This document shows, piece by piece, positions 21,066 through 29,561 of a stretch of DNA of 64,000 nucleotides. A program made the translations under genes and the position numbers. Each line of letters opens with the position of its first letter. The stretch's first letter is position 1. The stretch is from the NCBI GenBank assembly GCA_017642965.1, contig JAEPOJ010000007.1:44330-108329 (forward strand). Direction: 5' to 3'. The stretch comes from Phycisphaerales bacterium. GTDB taxonomy: Bacteria > Planctomycetota > Phycisphaerae > Phycisphaerales > UBA1924. The notes beneath the pieces were generated by a model, which saw only the letters and a list, made by a program, of their open reading frames with translations, had not been told where the DNA came from and did no database searches.

Positions 21066-22163
21066 TCAATCAAACAGCGATGCGCAATCCTCCAGGCGTG
21101 CCCCGCTGCCGTCCGCGACCGCAAACCTCGCCCCGGGGAACATGGCCGCCGAGCCGTAGGCACCGTCCTTACGCAGGGCGTAGAGGATGACGTTGAAGCC
21201 CGGGCGCTCGGCGTCCTGCATCAGGCGTTTCTGACGCTTCGAGTTCGACACGATCGATTTCAGCACCCGCAGACACGCGTCGGTCGGGCTGAGCCCCAAG
21301 CCCATGGCCTGCACGATCGCGAACGAGCCGCACGACTGGATGACCGCCTCGCCCCGCCCGGTGGCGCCGGCGGAGCCGATGTCATTGTCCACGTACATCC
21401 CCGCGCCGATGATCGGCGAATCGCCCACCCGCCCCGGGATCTTGTAGCTCAGCCCGCTCGTCGTCGTGCACGCCGAGACGCTGCCACTGGTATCGACGGC
21501 CCCGCAGTGGATGGTGCCGTAGGTGAACGGGACGGGCTGCTGCTCGCCCGCCGCGCCGACCTCGGTGCCGTCTTGGTTCCAGTCCATCTGGTCGGGGTCG
21601 AGCCAGTCGTCTCGCTCCGACTGGTTCTGCTTCCAGCGCAGCCAGGCCTTGCGGGCACGCTCCGTGAGCAGCTCCTCGTGCGGGAAGCCGTGGGCCCGGG
21701 CGAACTCGTAGGCACCCCTGCCCACGATCATGACGTGGTCGGTGGTCTGCAGGACCTTGAGGGCAACCGCCGCGGGGTGCATGATGTTCTCGATGCACGC
21801 GACGGAGCCGGCCTTGTGCGTCGGCCCGTGCATCACGGATGCATCGAGCTGGACGACGCCTCGCTCGTTGGGCAGCCCGCCATAGCCGACGGTCATGTCG
21901 TTGGGGTCGGCCTCGACAATCCCGACACCCTCGACGACACCCAGCACCGGGTCCGCCCCGGCGTTGATCCGCTCGACCGCCCGACGCACCGCGACCAGCC
22001 CGTTGCCGGAAGAGATGCTCACCGCCGAACCGGGCGCGTCCAACGCCTTCGCGCGCGGCTGCGCCCGCGAAGCCGATGTGACCCCGCCCAGCGCCCCCAG
22101 CGCACCAACGCCCGCAACGGATGATGTTTTCAGGAACTGACGGCGTGTGTGATCATGACTCAT
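21066..22163 (-). CDS. N4-(beta-N-acetylglucosaminyl)-L-asparaginase family protein, Tat-exported
   Basis: 365 residues from an ATG at 22163. The N-terminus MSHDHTRRQFLKTSSVAGVG is a twin-arginine signal. The Ntn-hydrolase glycosylasparaginase fold is shown by GVGIVEADPNDMTVGYGGLP and DASVMHGPTHKAGSVACIEN near the start. The autocleavage site is at GTIHCGAVDTSGSVSA, where the Thr of GTI should become the nucleophile of the beta chain. GRVGDSPIIGAGMYVDN and GRGEAVIQSCGS follow. It should remove N-linked asparagine from GlcNAc-Asn or act as an isoaspartyl-type hydrolase in the periplasm. A segment with WKQNQSERDDWLDP before the cleavage site is the usual linker. It follows the kinase gene by 34 bases on the same strand. 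Confidence 0.88.
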   Translation of the reverse strand: MSHDHTRRQFLKTSSVAGVGALGALGGVTSASRAQPRAKALDAPGSAVSISSGNGLVAVRRAVERINAGADPVLGVVEGVGIVEADPNDMTVGYGGLPNERGVVQLDASVMHGPTHKAGSVACIENIMHPAAVALKVLQTTDHVMIVGRGAYEFARAHGFPHEELLTERARKAWLRWKQNQSERDDWLDPDQMDWNQDGTEVGAAGEQQPVPFTYGTIHCGAVDTSGSVSACTTTSGLSYKIPGRVGDSPIIGAGMYVDNDIGSAGATGRGEAVIQSCGSFAIVQAMGLGLSPTDACLRVLKSIVSNSKRQKRLMQDAERPGFNVILYALRKDGAYGSAAMFPGARFAVADGSGARLEDCASLFD

Positions 22164-22197
22164 GCCATGAATATACACGAGATCATCTACAAGCGTA

Positions 22198-24630
22198 TCA
22201 CCTTTGCGACCGCAGCGTCTCGATACGCGCCATGCGCGCCAGGCTCCGCTGCACACGCTCGTGCTCAGCGCCGAACGTCGCCTCCAGCACCGGCTGCGTC
22301 CGCTCGATCGCACGCTGCGCCGCGTCCAGCTCGCCCAGCTCGATCAGGCACTGGGCGAAGTTGTTGCGGAAGATCGCCGTGTAATAGTGCCCCTGCGGAA
22401 GCATCGCGTCGCACATGCCCAGCAGCTCCTCGAACATCGGCCGGGCCTCCTGCGCCCGCCCGTTGCTCGTCAGCAGCATCGCCAGGTTGTTCAGCGGGGC
22501 CCACGTCTCCGGGTCGAGCCCGCCCTGCCCGTTCCGCCGAGACTCGATGGTCTCTCGGTAGAGCTCGACGGCCTCGTCGATCTTCCCGATGTCCTCCAGC
22601 AAGTACGCCAGGTTCCCCTTGAGCACGAGCGTTCGCGCATCACGCTCGCCGAACCGGATCCGGTAGCCGGACAGCGCATCGCGTGTCAGCGGCTCGGCTT
22701 CCGCGAACTCGCCCTCCGCGATCAGCGCCGCCCCGAGGTTCCCCATCGCCAGCAGCGTGGAGTAGTGATCATCGCCCAGCACACGCCTGCGTCGCTCGAC
22801 GACCTCGCGCAGCATCGCGATGGCCTCGGCGTTTCGCCCGAGCTTCTGGATCGTCCCCGCGAGGATGTTCTGGGCCACCAGCGTCTGGGGGTGGTCGTCC
22901 CCGAACACACGGATGCGTGCCTCGAACACGCGGCGCATCAGCTCCTCGCTCTCGGCGAGTCGCCCGATGTCCTTGAGCGCCTTGCCACGGTTGTTCATGA
23001 TCGTCAGCGTCTCGCGGTGATCGGGGCCCAGGTGCGTCCGCAGGACCTGCTCGCCGCGTGTCCACAGCTCCAGCGCCCGGTCGTGGTCGCCGCGTGCCAG
23101 CGCGATGCGTGCCCGCTCCGACATGACCTTGCCGCTCTCGACAGGATCGTCGAGGGTCTCGACCACCACGGCCGCCTGCTCGACCAGCTCCTCCGCCCGG
23201 TCGTACTGACCGAGATCCATCAGCACCAACGCGAGCGTGCGCTTCGCGTCGCTGGTCAGGACCGCGTCCTCGCCCAGCTCTTCGATGCACAGCTCCAGCA
23301 TCCGCTCCGCCTGATCCCGCGCACGCTCAAGCTCGCCCAGACTCAGGAACGTGTTGCTCATCGCCATCCGCAGCGTCGCGTTGATGTCCGGCTGATCCAC
23401 AAACTCCTGATCCAGCGTCAGCGCCGAGGTGTCCAGCAGCTCACGCACCGTCAGCTCGCTGCCCAGCGACTGCTCCGGATCGGCGCTCATCAGCATGTTG
23501 TTCATGTACACGTTGATCGCCACGGCCCGCCGGCGCTGCGCCTCGGCGACCTGCAGGGCCTCTTCTGCGCGCTGCGTCTCGAGGCGGGCCGCGTTCCAGC
23601 CGCGCGTCGCACGCGCCGCCTGCCAGCTCACCCCCACCACGCCCGCCACGATCGCGATCAGCGCCACCGAGCTGATGGTGACCAGCCCGCGGTTGCGTTT
23701 GACAAACTTGCGAGCCCGGTAGACCCCCGTGCCCCCCATCGCTTCCACCGGCTCATCATGCAGCAGGCGACGGATGTCCTGCCCCATCACCATCGCGCTC
23801 TCGTAGCGCTGCTCGGGGTCCGTCGCGATCGCTCGCGCGATGATCGCATCGAGCTCACGCCCCAGCTCCGCGCTCGGAGGTGAGCCCGCCCACGGCAGCT
23901 GCTCGATCACCCGCAGCGCATCGTCGATCGTCAAGCCACTCAGTTTGTAAGGCCGCTCGCCGGCCAGTAGTTCCAGCAGGATCACACCGAGCGCGTACAC
24001 ATCACAGCGGCCATCGATGTGCGGATCCCCGCGCAGCTGCTCCGGGCTCATATAGCCCAGCGTACCCACCTGGTCGGGCATGTCCGTATCACTGCCGGTA
24101 ATCTTGGCAACCCCAAAGTCCAGGATCCGCGCCCGCCCTCCCTGATCCACAAGGATGTTCGCCGGCTTGAGGTCCCGGTGCAGCACCCCGCGACGATGCG
24201 CGGCGTCAACCGCTTCACAGATCGAGATCATCTTGCCCAGCAGCAAGCGGCGATCAATGCGTTTGGCATACCGGTCAAGCGACTCACCCTGCACCAGCTC
24301 CATCGCAAAGTACGGGTAGGTCCGCCCCTCGAGTTCCACGCGTCCCGACGCGTACACCGGTGCGATCCCGGGGTGCTTGAGCATCGCGAGTGATTCTGTC
24401 TCAAGCTCGAAACGACGCTCGCGGATTGGTGTCATCGCGTCGGGCCGGAGCACCTTTAACGCTACTTGCCGCTTCGGGAATTGCTGCTCGGCCAGAAGTA
24501 CGACACCCATAGCACCCCGACCGAGTTCACCGAGTACGCGATAGCCATCGATGGACACCACCGTGTCCCAATCGAGGCCGCCGGGCGCACCCGTCGATTG
24601 ATCCATCTTTTCGCCGCTGAACTCACTCAT
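22198..24630 (-). CDS. Membrane Ser/Thr protein kinase with C-terminal tetratricopeptide repeats
   Basis: 810 residues. The N-terminal kinase domain (about 28-290) has the glycine loop GELGRGAMGVVLLAE, the lysine in VALKVL, the catalytic HRDLKPANIL and the DFG motif ILDFGVAK, so it should be active. A juxtamembrane stretch is followed by one membrane helix (GLVTISSVALIAIVAGVVGV, about 318-337), then a periplasmic or extracytoplasmic region of about ten 42-residue TPRs of the kinesin-light-chain type (for example LGPDHRETLTIMNNRGKALK). This kinase-TM-TPR layout is common in planctomycetes, where targets are mostly unknown. It is likely in one transcript with the glycosylasparaginase. Confidence 0.93.
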   Translation of the reverse strand: MSEFSGEKMDQSTGAPGGLDWDTVVSIDGYRVLGELGRGAMGVVLLAEQQFPKRQVALKVLRPDAMTPIRERRFELETESLAMLKHPGIAPVYASGRVELEGRTYPYFAMELVQGESLDRYAKRIDRRLLLGKMISICEAVDAAHRRGVLHRDLKPANILVDQGGRARILDFGVAKITGSDTDMPDQVGTLGYMSPEQLRGDPHIDGRCDVYALGVILLELLAGERPYKLSGLTIDDALRVIEQLPWAGSPPSAELGRELDAIIARAIATDPEQRYESAMVMGQDIRRLLHDEPVEAMGGTGVYRARKFVKRNRGLVTISSVALIAIVAGVVGVSWQAARATRGWNAARLETQRAEEALQVAEAQRRRAVAINVYMNNMLMSADPEQSLGSELTVRELLDTSALTLDQEFVDQPDINATLRMAMSNTFLSLGELERARDQAERMLELCIEELGEDAVLTSDAKRTLALVLMDLGQYDRAEELVEQAAVVVETLDDPVESGKVMSERARIALARGDHDRALELWTRGEQVLRTHLGPDHRETLTIMNNRGKALKDIGRLAESEELMRRVFEARIRVFGDDHPQTLVAQNILAGTIQKLGRNAEAIAMLREVVERRRRVLGDDHYSTLLAMGNLGAALIAEGEFAEAEPLTRDALSGYRIRFGERDARTLVLKGNLAYLLEDIGKIDEAVELYRETIESRRNGQGGLDPETWAPLNNLAMLLTSNGRAQEARPMFEELLGMCDAMLPQGHYYTAIFRNNFAQCLIELGELDAAQRAIERTQPVLEATFGAEHERVQRSLARMARIETLRSQR

Positions 24631-24724
24631 CGATGAGTAGATATACCACAGTATTGGTGCAATTCAGGCACACCCAAGAGCGATTTACCTCGACCTCCCG
24701 TCACTCAAACCCATAGCGGTTTTT

Positions 24725-24747
24725 CTGGGACGCGTTCGCTGTCCCAG
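24725..24747. other. Hairpin in divergent intergenic region 24631-24878
   Basis: CTGGGAC / GTCCCAG form a perfect seven-pair stem around nine bases, between the divergently transcribed kinase and membrane-redox genes. No T-run on a useful side. It may be an operator or leader structure. Nothing else coding is seen in the gap. Confidence 0.35.
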
Positions 24748-24878
24748 GCCGGCCTCACACCACTCCTAGGCAGTTCTACCTAGAATCTGAATAAGGGACC
24801 TCAGGGCGTCCAAACGTGCCCTCTTGCCGGTATACTCCACCGATCGATGAGGGGTTCTGCCCAAAGAGCAGGAAGAGT

Positions 24879-25073
24879 ATGATCAGTCTCTGCATGTACG
24901 CTTGTGTTATTTATTTCCTTTTCGGGATATGTTTCGCTGTCCCGTTCTGCTTCCTATGGCTGCACAGAATCGATACGCTCGCTGCAAGCGCTTCGATCCC
25001 ATTCAAACTTCTGTGCGTCCCGGGCGCGGTGTTTCTCTGGCCGGTGCTTTTTGTCAAAGTGAGGCACACGTGA
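24879..25073 (+). CDS. Small two-helix membrane protein of the Rieske/ferric-reductase cassette
   Basis: 64 residues from an ATG at 24879 preceded by AGGAAGAG. Two hydrophobic helices (MISLCMYACVIYFLFGICFA and LLCVPGAVFLWPVLFVKVRH) flank a short polar loop containing RIDTLAASASIPFK. The arrangement, with a PGxxxLWPxL second helix, recalls small membrane subunits that sit next to Rieske or cytochrome genes; the exact role is unknown. Its stop TGA is overlapped by the GTG of the next small gene (GTGA), indicating coupled translation. A longer frame from 24816 has a poor, non-membrane N-terminus. Confidence 0.72.
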   Translation: MISLCMYACVIYFLFGICFAVPFCFLWLHRIDTLAASASIPFKLLCVPGAVFLWPVLFVKVRHT

Positions 25074-25177
25074 AACGTCGTCACCGCACAGCACACCTGA
25101 TCATCGTCTTCCACGCACTGCTCGTGACCATGTCGCTCTGCACGATCGCGTTGCTGATGGTGGAGATCCCAACATGA
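25070..25177 (+). CDS. 35-residue single-helix membrane peptide
   Basis: Starts at GTG 25070, overlapping the previous stop by four bases, and ends with TGA overlapping the next ATG by four bases (25174). The product is a basic head (VKRRHRTAH) followed by one hydrophobic helix (LIIVFHALLVTMSLCTIALL) and a short tail. The double four-base overlap on both sides is strong evidence that it is translated, despite its size. It is probably a structural subunit of the membrane redox complex encoded downstream. No family name known to me. Confidence 0.65.
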   Translation: MKRRHRTAHLIIVFHALLVTMSLCTIALLMVEIPT

Positions 25178-26244
25178 GCAGCTCATACCGCACTGTGCAG
25201 TGGAACGCGCACAAGAAGATTTATGACTTGACCATCGCACTCGCCGTGACCGGGTTCATCGTCGGCTTTGTGATCCTCTCTCGTATCTTCTTCCCATCCC
25301 CGGAGCAGATCTCAACCCCGATTCTCCTGATCCGTGCCTGCGGGATCTGTGCAATCCTCATGCTGCACCTCATCCTGATCATCGGCCCACTCGCCAGACT
25401 CACGCCCCTCGCCGCCCCGTTGCTGTACAACCGGCGACACCTCGGTGTTTCATTCTTCTCTGTCGCGCTGATTCATGCCCTGCTCGTCGTCGGGTTCTAC
25501 GGGGGATTCGGGGTACAGAACCCGCTGCTCGCCGTCCTCGATGCGCCGGATGGATCGGTCCCCTTCGAGTTCTTCGGATTCCTCGCGCTGATCATCTTCG
25601 GGCTCATGGCCGCGACAAGCCACGATTTTTGGCTGGCAAACCTCGGGCATGCCTGGTGGAAGGCGATGCACATGATGGTGTATCTCGCGTACATCCTGGT
25701 CCTCGCGCATGTGCTCTTCGGACCACTCCGAGCCGACTCGAACGTGATCCCGATCGTGCTCATTTCCATCGGTGCGGCTGTGGTGCTCTCACTCCACATC
25801 CTGACCGGCACTCGAGAAGTCCTTCGCGACTTCCGGGATCACGCACACTGCGCACAGGAGAACGACCAATCCGGTTGGGTCGATGTCTGCAGCGTGGACG
25901 ACATCCCACCCGATCGGGCAAAGATCGTGCAGATCGAGAATCACGAGCGGGTCGCGGTCTTCCGCCACAATGATGCACTCTCAGCGATCACCAACATCTG
26001 CGCTCATCAAGGAGGCCCGCTCGGCGAAGGGAAGATCATCGACGGATGCGTGACCTGCCCTTGGCACGGCTATCAGTACAAGCCTGAGTGCGGACAATCG
26101 CCGCCGCCGTACACCGAGAAGATTGCGACCTACGACATCCGTGTCGAGGGGCGTCGCGTGCTCATCAACCCTTCGCCCAACCCCCCGGGCACACACACAG
26201 AGCCGGCTTCATTTGAACCATGGCCGGAGGATCAGCATGACTGA
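25174..26244 (+). CDS. Ferric-reductase-like transmembrane domain fused to Rieske [2Fe-2S] domain
   Basis: 356 residues. Six or so membrane helices (about 15-215) resemble the ferric reductase/cytochrome b-type transmembrane domain, with paired His in helices (HLILIIGPLARLTPLAAPLL, SVALIHALLVVGFYGG, HMMVYLAYILVLAHVL) as heme ligands. The C-terminal domain (about 232-330) is a Rieske ferredoxin with CxH and CxxH cluster ligands (Cys276, His278, Cys295, His298; CPWHGYQY). The fusion points to an inner-membrane electron carrier taking electrons through the Rieske centre to heme. Substrate unknown. It overlaps neighbours on both sides, so the four genes form one operon. Confidence 0.92.
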   Translation: MSSSYRTVQWNAHKKIYDLTIALAVTGFIVGFVILSRIFFPSPEQISTPILLIRACGICAILMLHLILIIGPLARLTPLAAPLLYNRRHLGVSFFSVALIHALLVVGFYGGFGVQNPLLAVLDAPDGSVPFEFFGFLALIIFGLMAATSHDFWLANLGHAWWKAMHMMVYLAYILVLAHVLFGPLRADSNVIPIVLISIGAAVVLSLHILTGTREVLRDFRDHAHCAQENDQSGWVDVCSVDDIPPDRAKIVQIENHERVAVFRHNDALSAITNICAHQGGPLGEGKIIDGCVTCPWHGYQYKPECGQSPPPYTEKIATYDIRVEGRRVLINPSPNPPGTHTEPASFEPWPEDQHD

Positions 26245-27052
26245 CTCTCAGGCATCAGGCCCGAACAACACAAATCGCAGCGACCCGCTCTACGTCGGGT
26301 ACATGCCTGCCCCTGACGAGCACCGACGCGCGGTGAAACGAACGCTCATCCTCCTCGCCGCGTGGCTCTCATTCTGCGCGTTCACCCTCGTGCTCACCAT
26401 GCCATCCCCCGGGGAAGGCGTGTGGGAGAACTCGAACGAGAGGGTATGGGAGGGCTTCTTGACCAACGACCCGTACCCCATGCTCCTGACGCCGGAGGAA
26501 ACGCTGCTTGTTGTCAGCATGGGAAAACACGGCGCCCACGATCAGATCGACGAGTTCGCAAACTCACACGTCAGTTTGCGCGGATACGAACTCCGCCGCC
26601 AAGGGCGAAGAATGATTGAGATGGTGCCTGATAGCATTACTCCGCTCGGCGAAGCACCTTCGCCCCAGCCCACGTTAAGTATGCTTGATATCGAGCCCAT
26701 CGATTTCACCGGCGAGATCATCGATGGCAAGTGCTACCTTGGTGCCATGAAACCGGGCAACGGCTTTGCGCACAGGGCCTGCGCGGTGCTCTGTCTCAGG
26801 GGCGGCCTCCCTGCGATGTTCGCCGAAGACGACGCGAGCCCTGACGAGCCCTTGCCACTCCTCATTGTGGATGGGAGCACACAGGTCCCCGAGCACGTGA
26901 TGCAATACATCGCGACACGGGTGCAGATGAAAGCCCGTCGCGCCTCGGTCGGCACGCTCCCCGTGCTTATTGTCGACTCAAGCACGATCGAACGCGCCAA
27001 CGACTTCTTCGGGAATCCAAAGACCATCGTGATCGAGCAATCCGAAGATTGA
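26237..27052 (+). CDS. Membrane-anchored protein of Rieske cassette, function unknown
   Basis: 271 residues from ATG 26237, which lies inside the end of the Rieske gene (eight-base overlap). One N-terminal membrane helix (TLILLAAWLSFCAFTLVLTM, about 36-55) is preceded by a cytoplasmic segment, so most of the protein is outside. The C-terminal half contains FTGEIIDGKCYLGAMKPG followed by AHRACAVLCLRGGLPAMFAE, with three Cys and a His that could bind a cofactor. I recall similar sequences beside Rieske/ferric reductase fusions in other bacteria but no assigned activity. Operon context suggests the partner or electron acceptor side of the same membrane complex. Confidence 0.75.
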   Translation: MTDSQASGPNNTNRSDPLYVGYMPAPDEHRRAVKRTLILLAAWLSFCAFTLVLTMPSPGEGVWENSNERVWEGFLTNDPYPMLLTPEETLLVVSMGKHGAHDQIDEFANSHVSLRGYELRRQGRRMIEMVPDSITPLGEAPSPQPTLSMLDIEPIDFTGEIIDGKCYLGAMKPGNGFAHRACAVLCLRGGLPAMFAEDDASPDEPLPLLIVDGSTQVPEHVMQYIATRVQMKARRASVGTLPVLIVDSSTIERANDFFGNPKTIVIEQSED

Positions 27053-27066
27053 CACTATCATCTCGC

Positions 27067-27834
27067 ATGAAAGCGCACCTGTACCAGCTCGATATCGCAT
27101 GGGAAGACAAACAAGCGAACTACCACAAGGTGCGTTCGCTGACCGAGCAGACCGCCCCCGGCCCGGGCGACCTGATCGTCCTCCCAGAGCTCTTCGATGT
27201 CGGGTTCACGCTCAACACCACCGCAGCGAAAGATGACGGTTCAACCCGCGCATTCCTCCAATCGCTCGCCGACGAGACTGGATGCACCGTCCACGGCTCC
27301 CGCGCCACCCTCGCGCCAGGCGACACGCTTGCGCTCAACAACGCGACCATCTGTGCGCCGGGCCATGCCACACCGATCTGCGAGTACGCGAAGGTCCATC
27401 CATTTTCGTACGGCCGAGAATCGGAGTCCTACACGGGGGGCTCGTCACTAGCACACTACGACTGGGGGGACCTGCGTGTTTGCCCTGCGGTCTGCTACGA
27501 CCTGCGATTCCCGGAGCTCTTCCGACTCGGCGTCAAAGAAGGGGCACACGCCTTTGTGCTGGGCGCGAACTGGCCCAGCCACCGTCAGTCGCATTGGCGC
27601 ACGCTCAACATCGCCCGTGCGATTGAGAATCAGTCCTTCGTTATTGCCGTCAACCGCTGTGGCAACGACCCGCACCTCCCATACGCAGGAGGCTCTATCG
27701 CTATTGATCCGAAGGGCGAGATCCTGGGCGAACTGGGCGACGAGGAGGGTGTCCTCAGTGTCACCATCGACAAGCAGATCCTTCACGACTGGCGCACGAC
27801 ATTCCCCGCCCTCAAAGACATCACCCTGATCTAA
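27067..27834 (+). CDS. Carbon-nitrogen hydrolase (nitrilase superfamily, omega-amidase/YafV-like)
   Basis: 255 residues from ATG 27067. The Glu-Lys-Cys triad is in place: Glu41 in VLPELFDVGF, Lys109 in YAKVHPFSYG, Cys143 in PAVCYDLRFPE. NWPSHRQSHWRTLNIARAIE and NRCGNDP are typical of the YafV/Nit2 branch, which hydrolyses omega-amides such as alpha-ketoglutaramate or deaminated glutathione in metabolite repair. The gene begins 14 bases after the Rieske cassette and may be read through from it, though the functions look unrelated. Full length for the family. Confidence 0.9.
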   Translation: MKAHLYQLDIAWEDKQANYHKVRSLTEQTAPGPGDLIVLPELFDVGFTLNTTAAKDDGSTRAFLQSLADETGCTVHGSRATLAPGDTLALNNATICAPGHATPICEYAKVHPFSYGRESESYTGGSSLAHYDWGDLRVCPAVCYDLRFPELFRLGVKEGAHAFVLGANWPSHRQSHWRTLNIARAIENQSFVIAVNRCGNDPHLPYAGGSIAIDPKGEILGELGDEEGVLSVTIDKQILHDWRTTFPALKDITLI

Positions 27835-27864
27835 TCCAGCACGTGTTCATGCCACGCAAGAAAA

Positions 27865-27887
27865 AGCCCCGCGGTCTCCGCGGGGCT
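27865..27887 (-). terminator. Intrinsic terminator, rplS side
   Basis: AGCCCCGCGG / CCGCGGGGCT, a perfect ten-pair stem with a three-base loop. On the minus strand it is followed by TTTTT, matching the end of rplS; on the plus strand it is followed by CTATTT, so it may also serve the nitrilase gene. Confidence 0.85.
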
Positions 27888-27912
27888 CTATTTGGCTTGT
27901 TGAAACGCATGC

Positions 27913-28305
27913 TTACTTCTGCACGGTCTCCTGACCCTCGACATGCTTCATGCCGCGGCGGCGATCACGCAGACGGCGGGACTTGCCAACGCGGTCACGC
28001 AGGTAGTAGAGCTTCGCACGGCGGGCATCGCCACGGCGGACAACCTCGAACTTCGCGATCAGCGGGGAGTTCACCGGCCAGGTGCGCTCAACGCCAACGT
28101 CGCCGACCATGCGACGCACGGTGATGTTCTCGTCAATGCCGCGACCCTTTCGCGAGATCAGCGTGCCCTGGAAGACCTGGATTCGCTCCTTGTCACCCTC
28201 GACGATTCGGGCGTGCACGTTGATCGTGTCGCCGATATCAAAGCGGGGAACGTCTGTCTTGAGCTGTTCCGAGTTGATCGATTCGATAATCTGCTGGTTG
28301 CCCAT
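27913..28305 (-). CDS. rplS: 50S ribosomal protein L19
   Basis: 130 residues from ATG 28305 after an AAGGA site. L19 is recognised by FDIGDTINVHARIVEGDKER, IQVFQGTLISRKGRGIDENI and KLYYLRDRVGKSRRLRDRR. It sits on the 50S subunit at the interface with the 30S. The C-terminus extends about 15 residues past the usual end (GMKHVEGQETVQK). In many bacteria rplS is the last gene of rpsP-rimM-trmD-rplS; here it is separated from trmD by a dehydrogenase gene and rpsP, and points away. Confidence 0.97.
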   Translation of the reverse strand: MGNQQIIESINSEQLKTDVPRFDIGDTINVHARIVEGDKERIQVFQGTLISRKGRGIDENITVRRMVGDVGVERTWPVNSPLIAKFEVVRRGDARRAKLYYLRDRVGKSRRLRDRRRGMKHVEGQETVQK

Positions 28306-28445
28306 GGCACTTGTCCTTACAGTTGATCTCCGCGCGATCTCCGCGCCGGGACGGCAACGATAGGCCACTCCCCCCGCATAGTCGAGCATCACAAAGCGTT
28401 GAAAAACACGATCCTGCGCCCAGCAGGGCGGTCTACACTTCGCCC

Positions 28446-29492
28446 ATGAGAGCCATCGTCGTCACGAAGCAAGGATCACCCGTCGCCCCGAACATCGACC
28501 TGCAATCGAGCTGGCCGGACCCGCTCATGGCACGCCCGGGCGAGGTGATCATCAAAACACTTTGTTCCGCGTTCAATCATATGGACCTCTGGGTCGGAAG
28601 GGGTGTGCCCGGGCTCGACCTCGACTATCCCCGCGTATCCGGCTGTGATGGGTGCGGCGAGGTCCTGGCAGTCGGCGACGGCGTAGACAAAGACTGGGTC
28701 GGCAAGCGAGTCATCTATAACGCCGCCGTCGCGATCCCAGACCGTGCCCGCCCCACCGATCCACCCGCCAGCACCATGTGCCCCAACTACGAGCTCATCG
28801 GCGAGCACCATAACGGCGCCCACGCCGAAATGTTCGCCTGCCCGGCCGACAACCTCGCGGCGATCAGCGACGAAGCAGACCCGATTGAGGCCGCCGCCTT
28901 CGGGCTCTGCGCCCTAACCGCCTACTCCATGATGGTCACCAAGGGCGAGCTCCGCCCAGGACAGTCCGTCCTCATCACCGGAATCGGCGGCGGCGTCGCC
29001 ACGTCCGCGCTCGCCATCGCGAAGCACATGGGCTGCAAGGTCTGCGTCACCTCCCGCCACCAGTGGAAGCTCGACAAAGCAAAGGAACTCGGCGCAGACC
29101 ACACCATCCTCGACGAGGGTGAGGACTGGTCCCGAGAGGTACGCGGCTGGACCAACAAGCGGGGCGTGGACATGGCCGTCGACTCTGTCGGCAAGGCAAC
29201 CCACCTGAGCTGCATCAAATCACTCGCACGCGGCGGTGCGTACGTCACACCCGGCTGCACCACAGGCCCCGATGCCACCACCGATCTGGCCCGGATTTTC
29301 TGGAACCAGCTGCGCATCCTCGGTTCCACCATGGGCTCCAACGACGAGTTCAAGGAAGTCACTGCGCTGTTCAACTCGGGCGATCTCAAGCCCGTCGTCG
29401 ACAAGGTGTTTAAGCCCGAAGAGTGCACCGATGCCTACGAGCGCCTTGAGGCCGGTGAACAGTTCGGCAAAATCGTGACCGACTGGCGCTGA
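28446..29492 (+). CDS. Zinc-binding-type alcohol dehydrogenase family oxidoreductase (MDR)
   Basis: 348 residues from ATG 28446. A GroES-like N-terminal domain (GEVIIKTLCSAFNHMDLWVG, YPRVSGCDGCGEVLAVGDGV) is followed by a Rossmann fold with GQSVLITGIGGGVATSALAI near 175-195 and a C-terminal FKPEECTDAYERLEAGEQFG. NAD(P)-dependent reduction or oxidation of an alcohol, quinone or enoyl substrate is expected. Cys are present at CPNYELIGEHHNGAH, but I could not verify full structural or catalytic zinc sets. It is divergent from rplS and lies between ribosomal genes; no pathway context. Confidence 0.88.
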   Translation: MRAIVVTKQGSPVAPNIDLQSSWPDPLMARPGEVIIKTLCSAFNHMDLWVGRGVPGLDLDYPRVSGCDGCGEVLAVGDGVDKDWVGKRVIYNAAVAIPDRARPTDPPASTMCPNYELIGEHHNGAHAEMFACPADNLAAISDEADPIEAAAFGLCALTAYSMMVTKGELRPGQSVLITGIGGGVATSALAIAKHMGCKVCVTSRHQWKLDKAKELGADHTILDEGEDWSREVRGWTNKRGVDMAVDSVGKATHLSCIKSLARGGAYVTPGCTTGPDATTDLARIFWNQLRILGSTMGSNDEFKEVTALFNSGDLKPVVDKVFKPEECTDAYERLEAGEQFGKIVTDWR

Positions 29493-29510
29493 TGAAACCA
29501 GTACACAAGA

Positions 29511-29539
29511 AAAAACACCCCGCTGATGCGGGGTGTTTT
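29511..29539. terminator. Bidirectional intrinsic terminator between dehydrogenase and rpsP
   Basis: AAACACCCCGC / GCGGGGTGTTT is a perfect eleven-pair stem with a TGAT loop, bounded by A-run on the left and T-run on the right. It can end both the plus-strand dehydrogenase and minus-strand rpsP transcripts. Confidence 0.9.
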
Positions 29540-29561
29540 CTTTGAAACATTTAGTGCCTGC

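Noticed and set aside
20733..22124. 463-codon plus-strand frame across the hairpin region and glycosylasparaginase
   Set aside because: Low-complexity Arg/His/Val translation and antisense to a clear enzyme gene.
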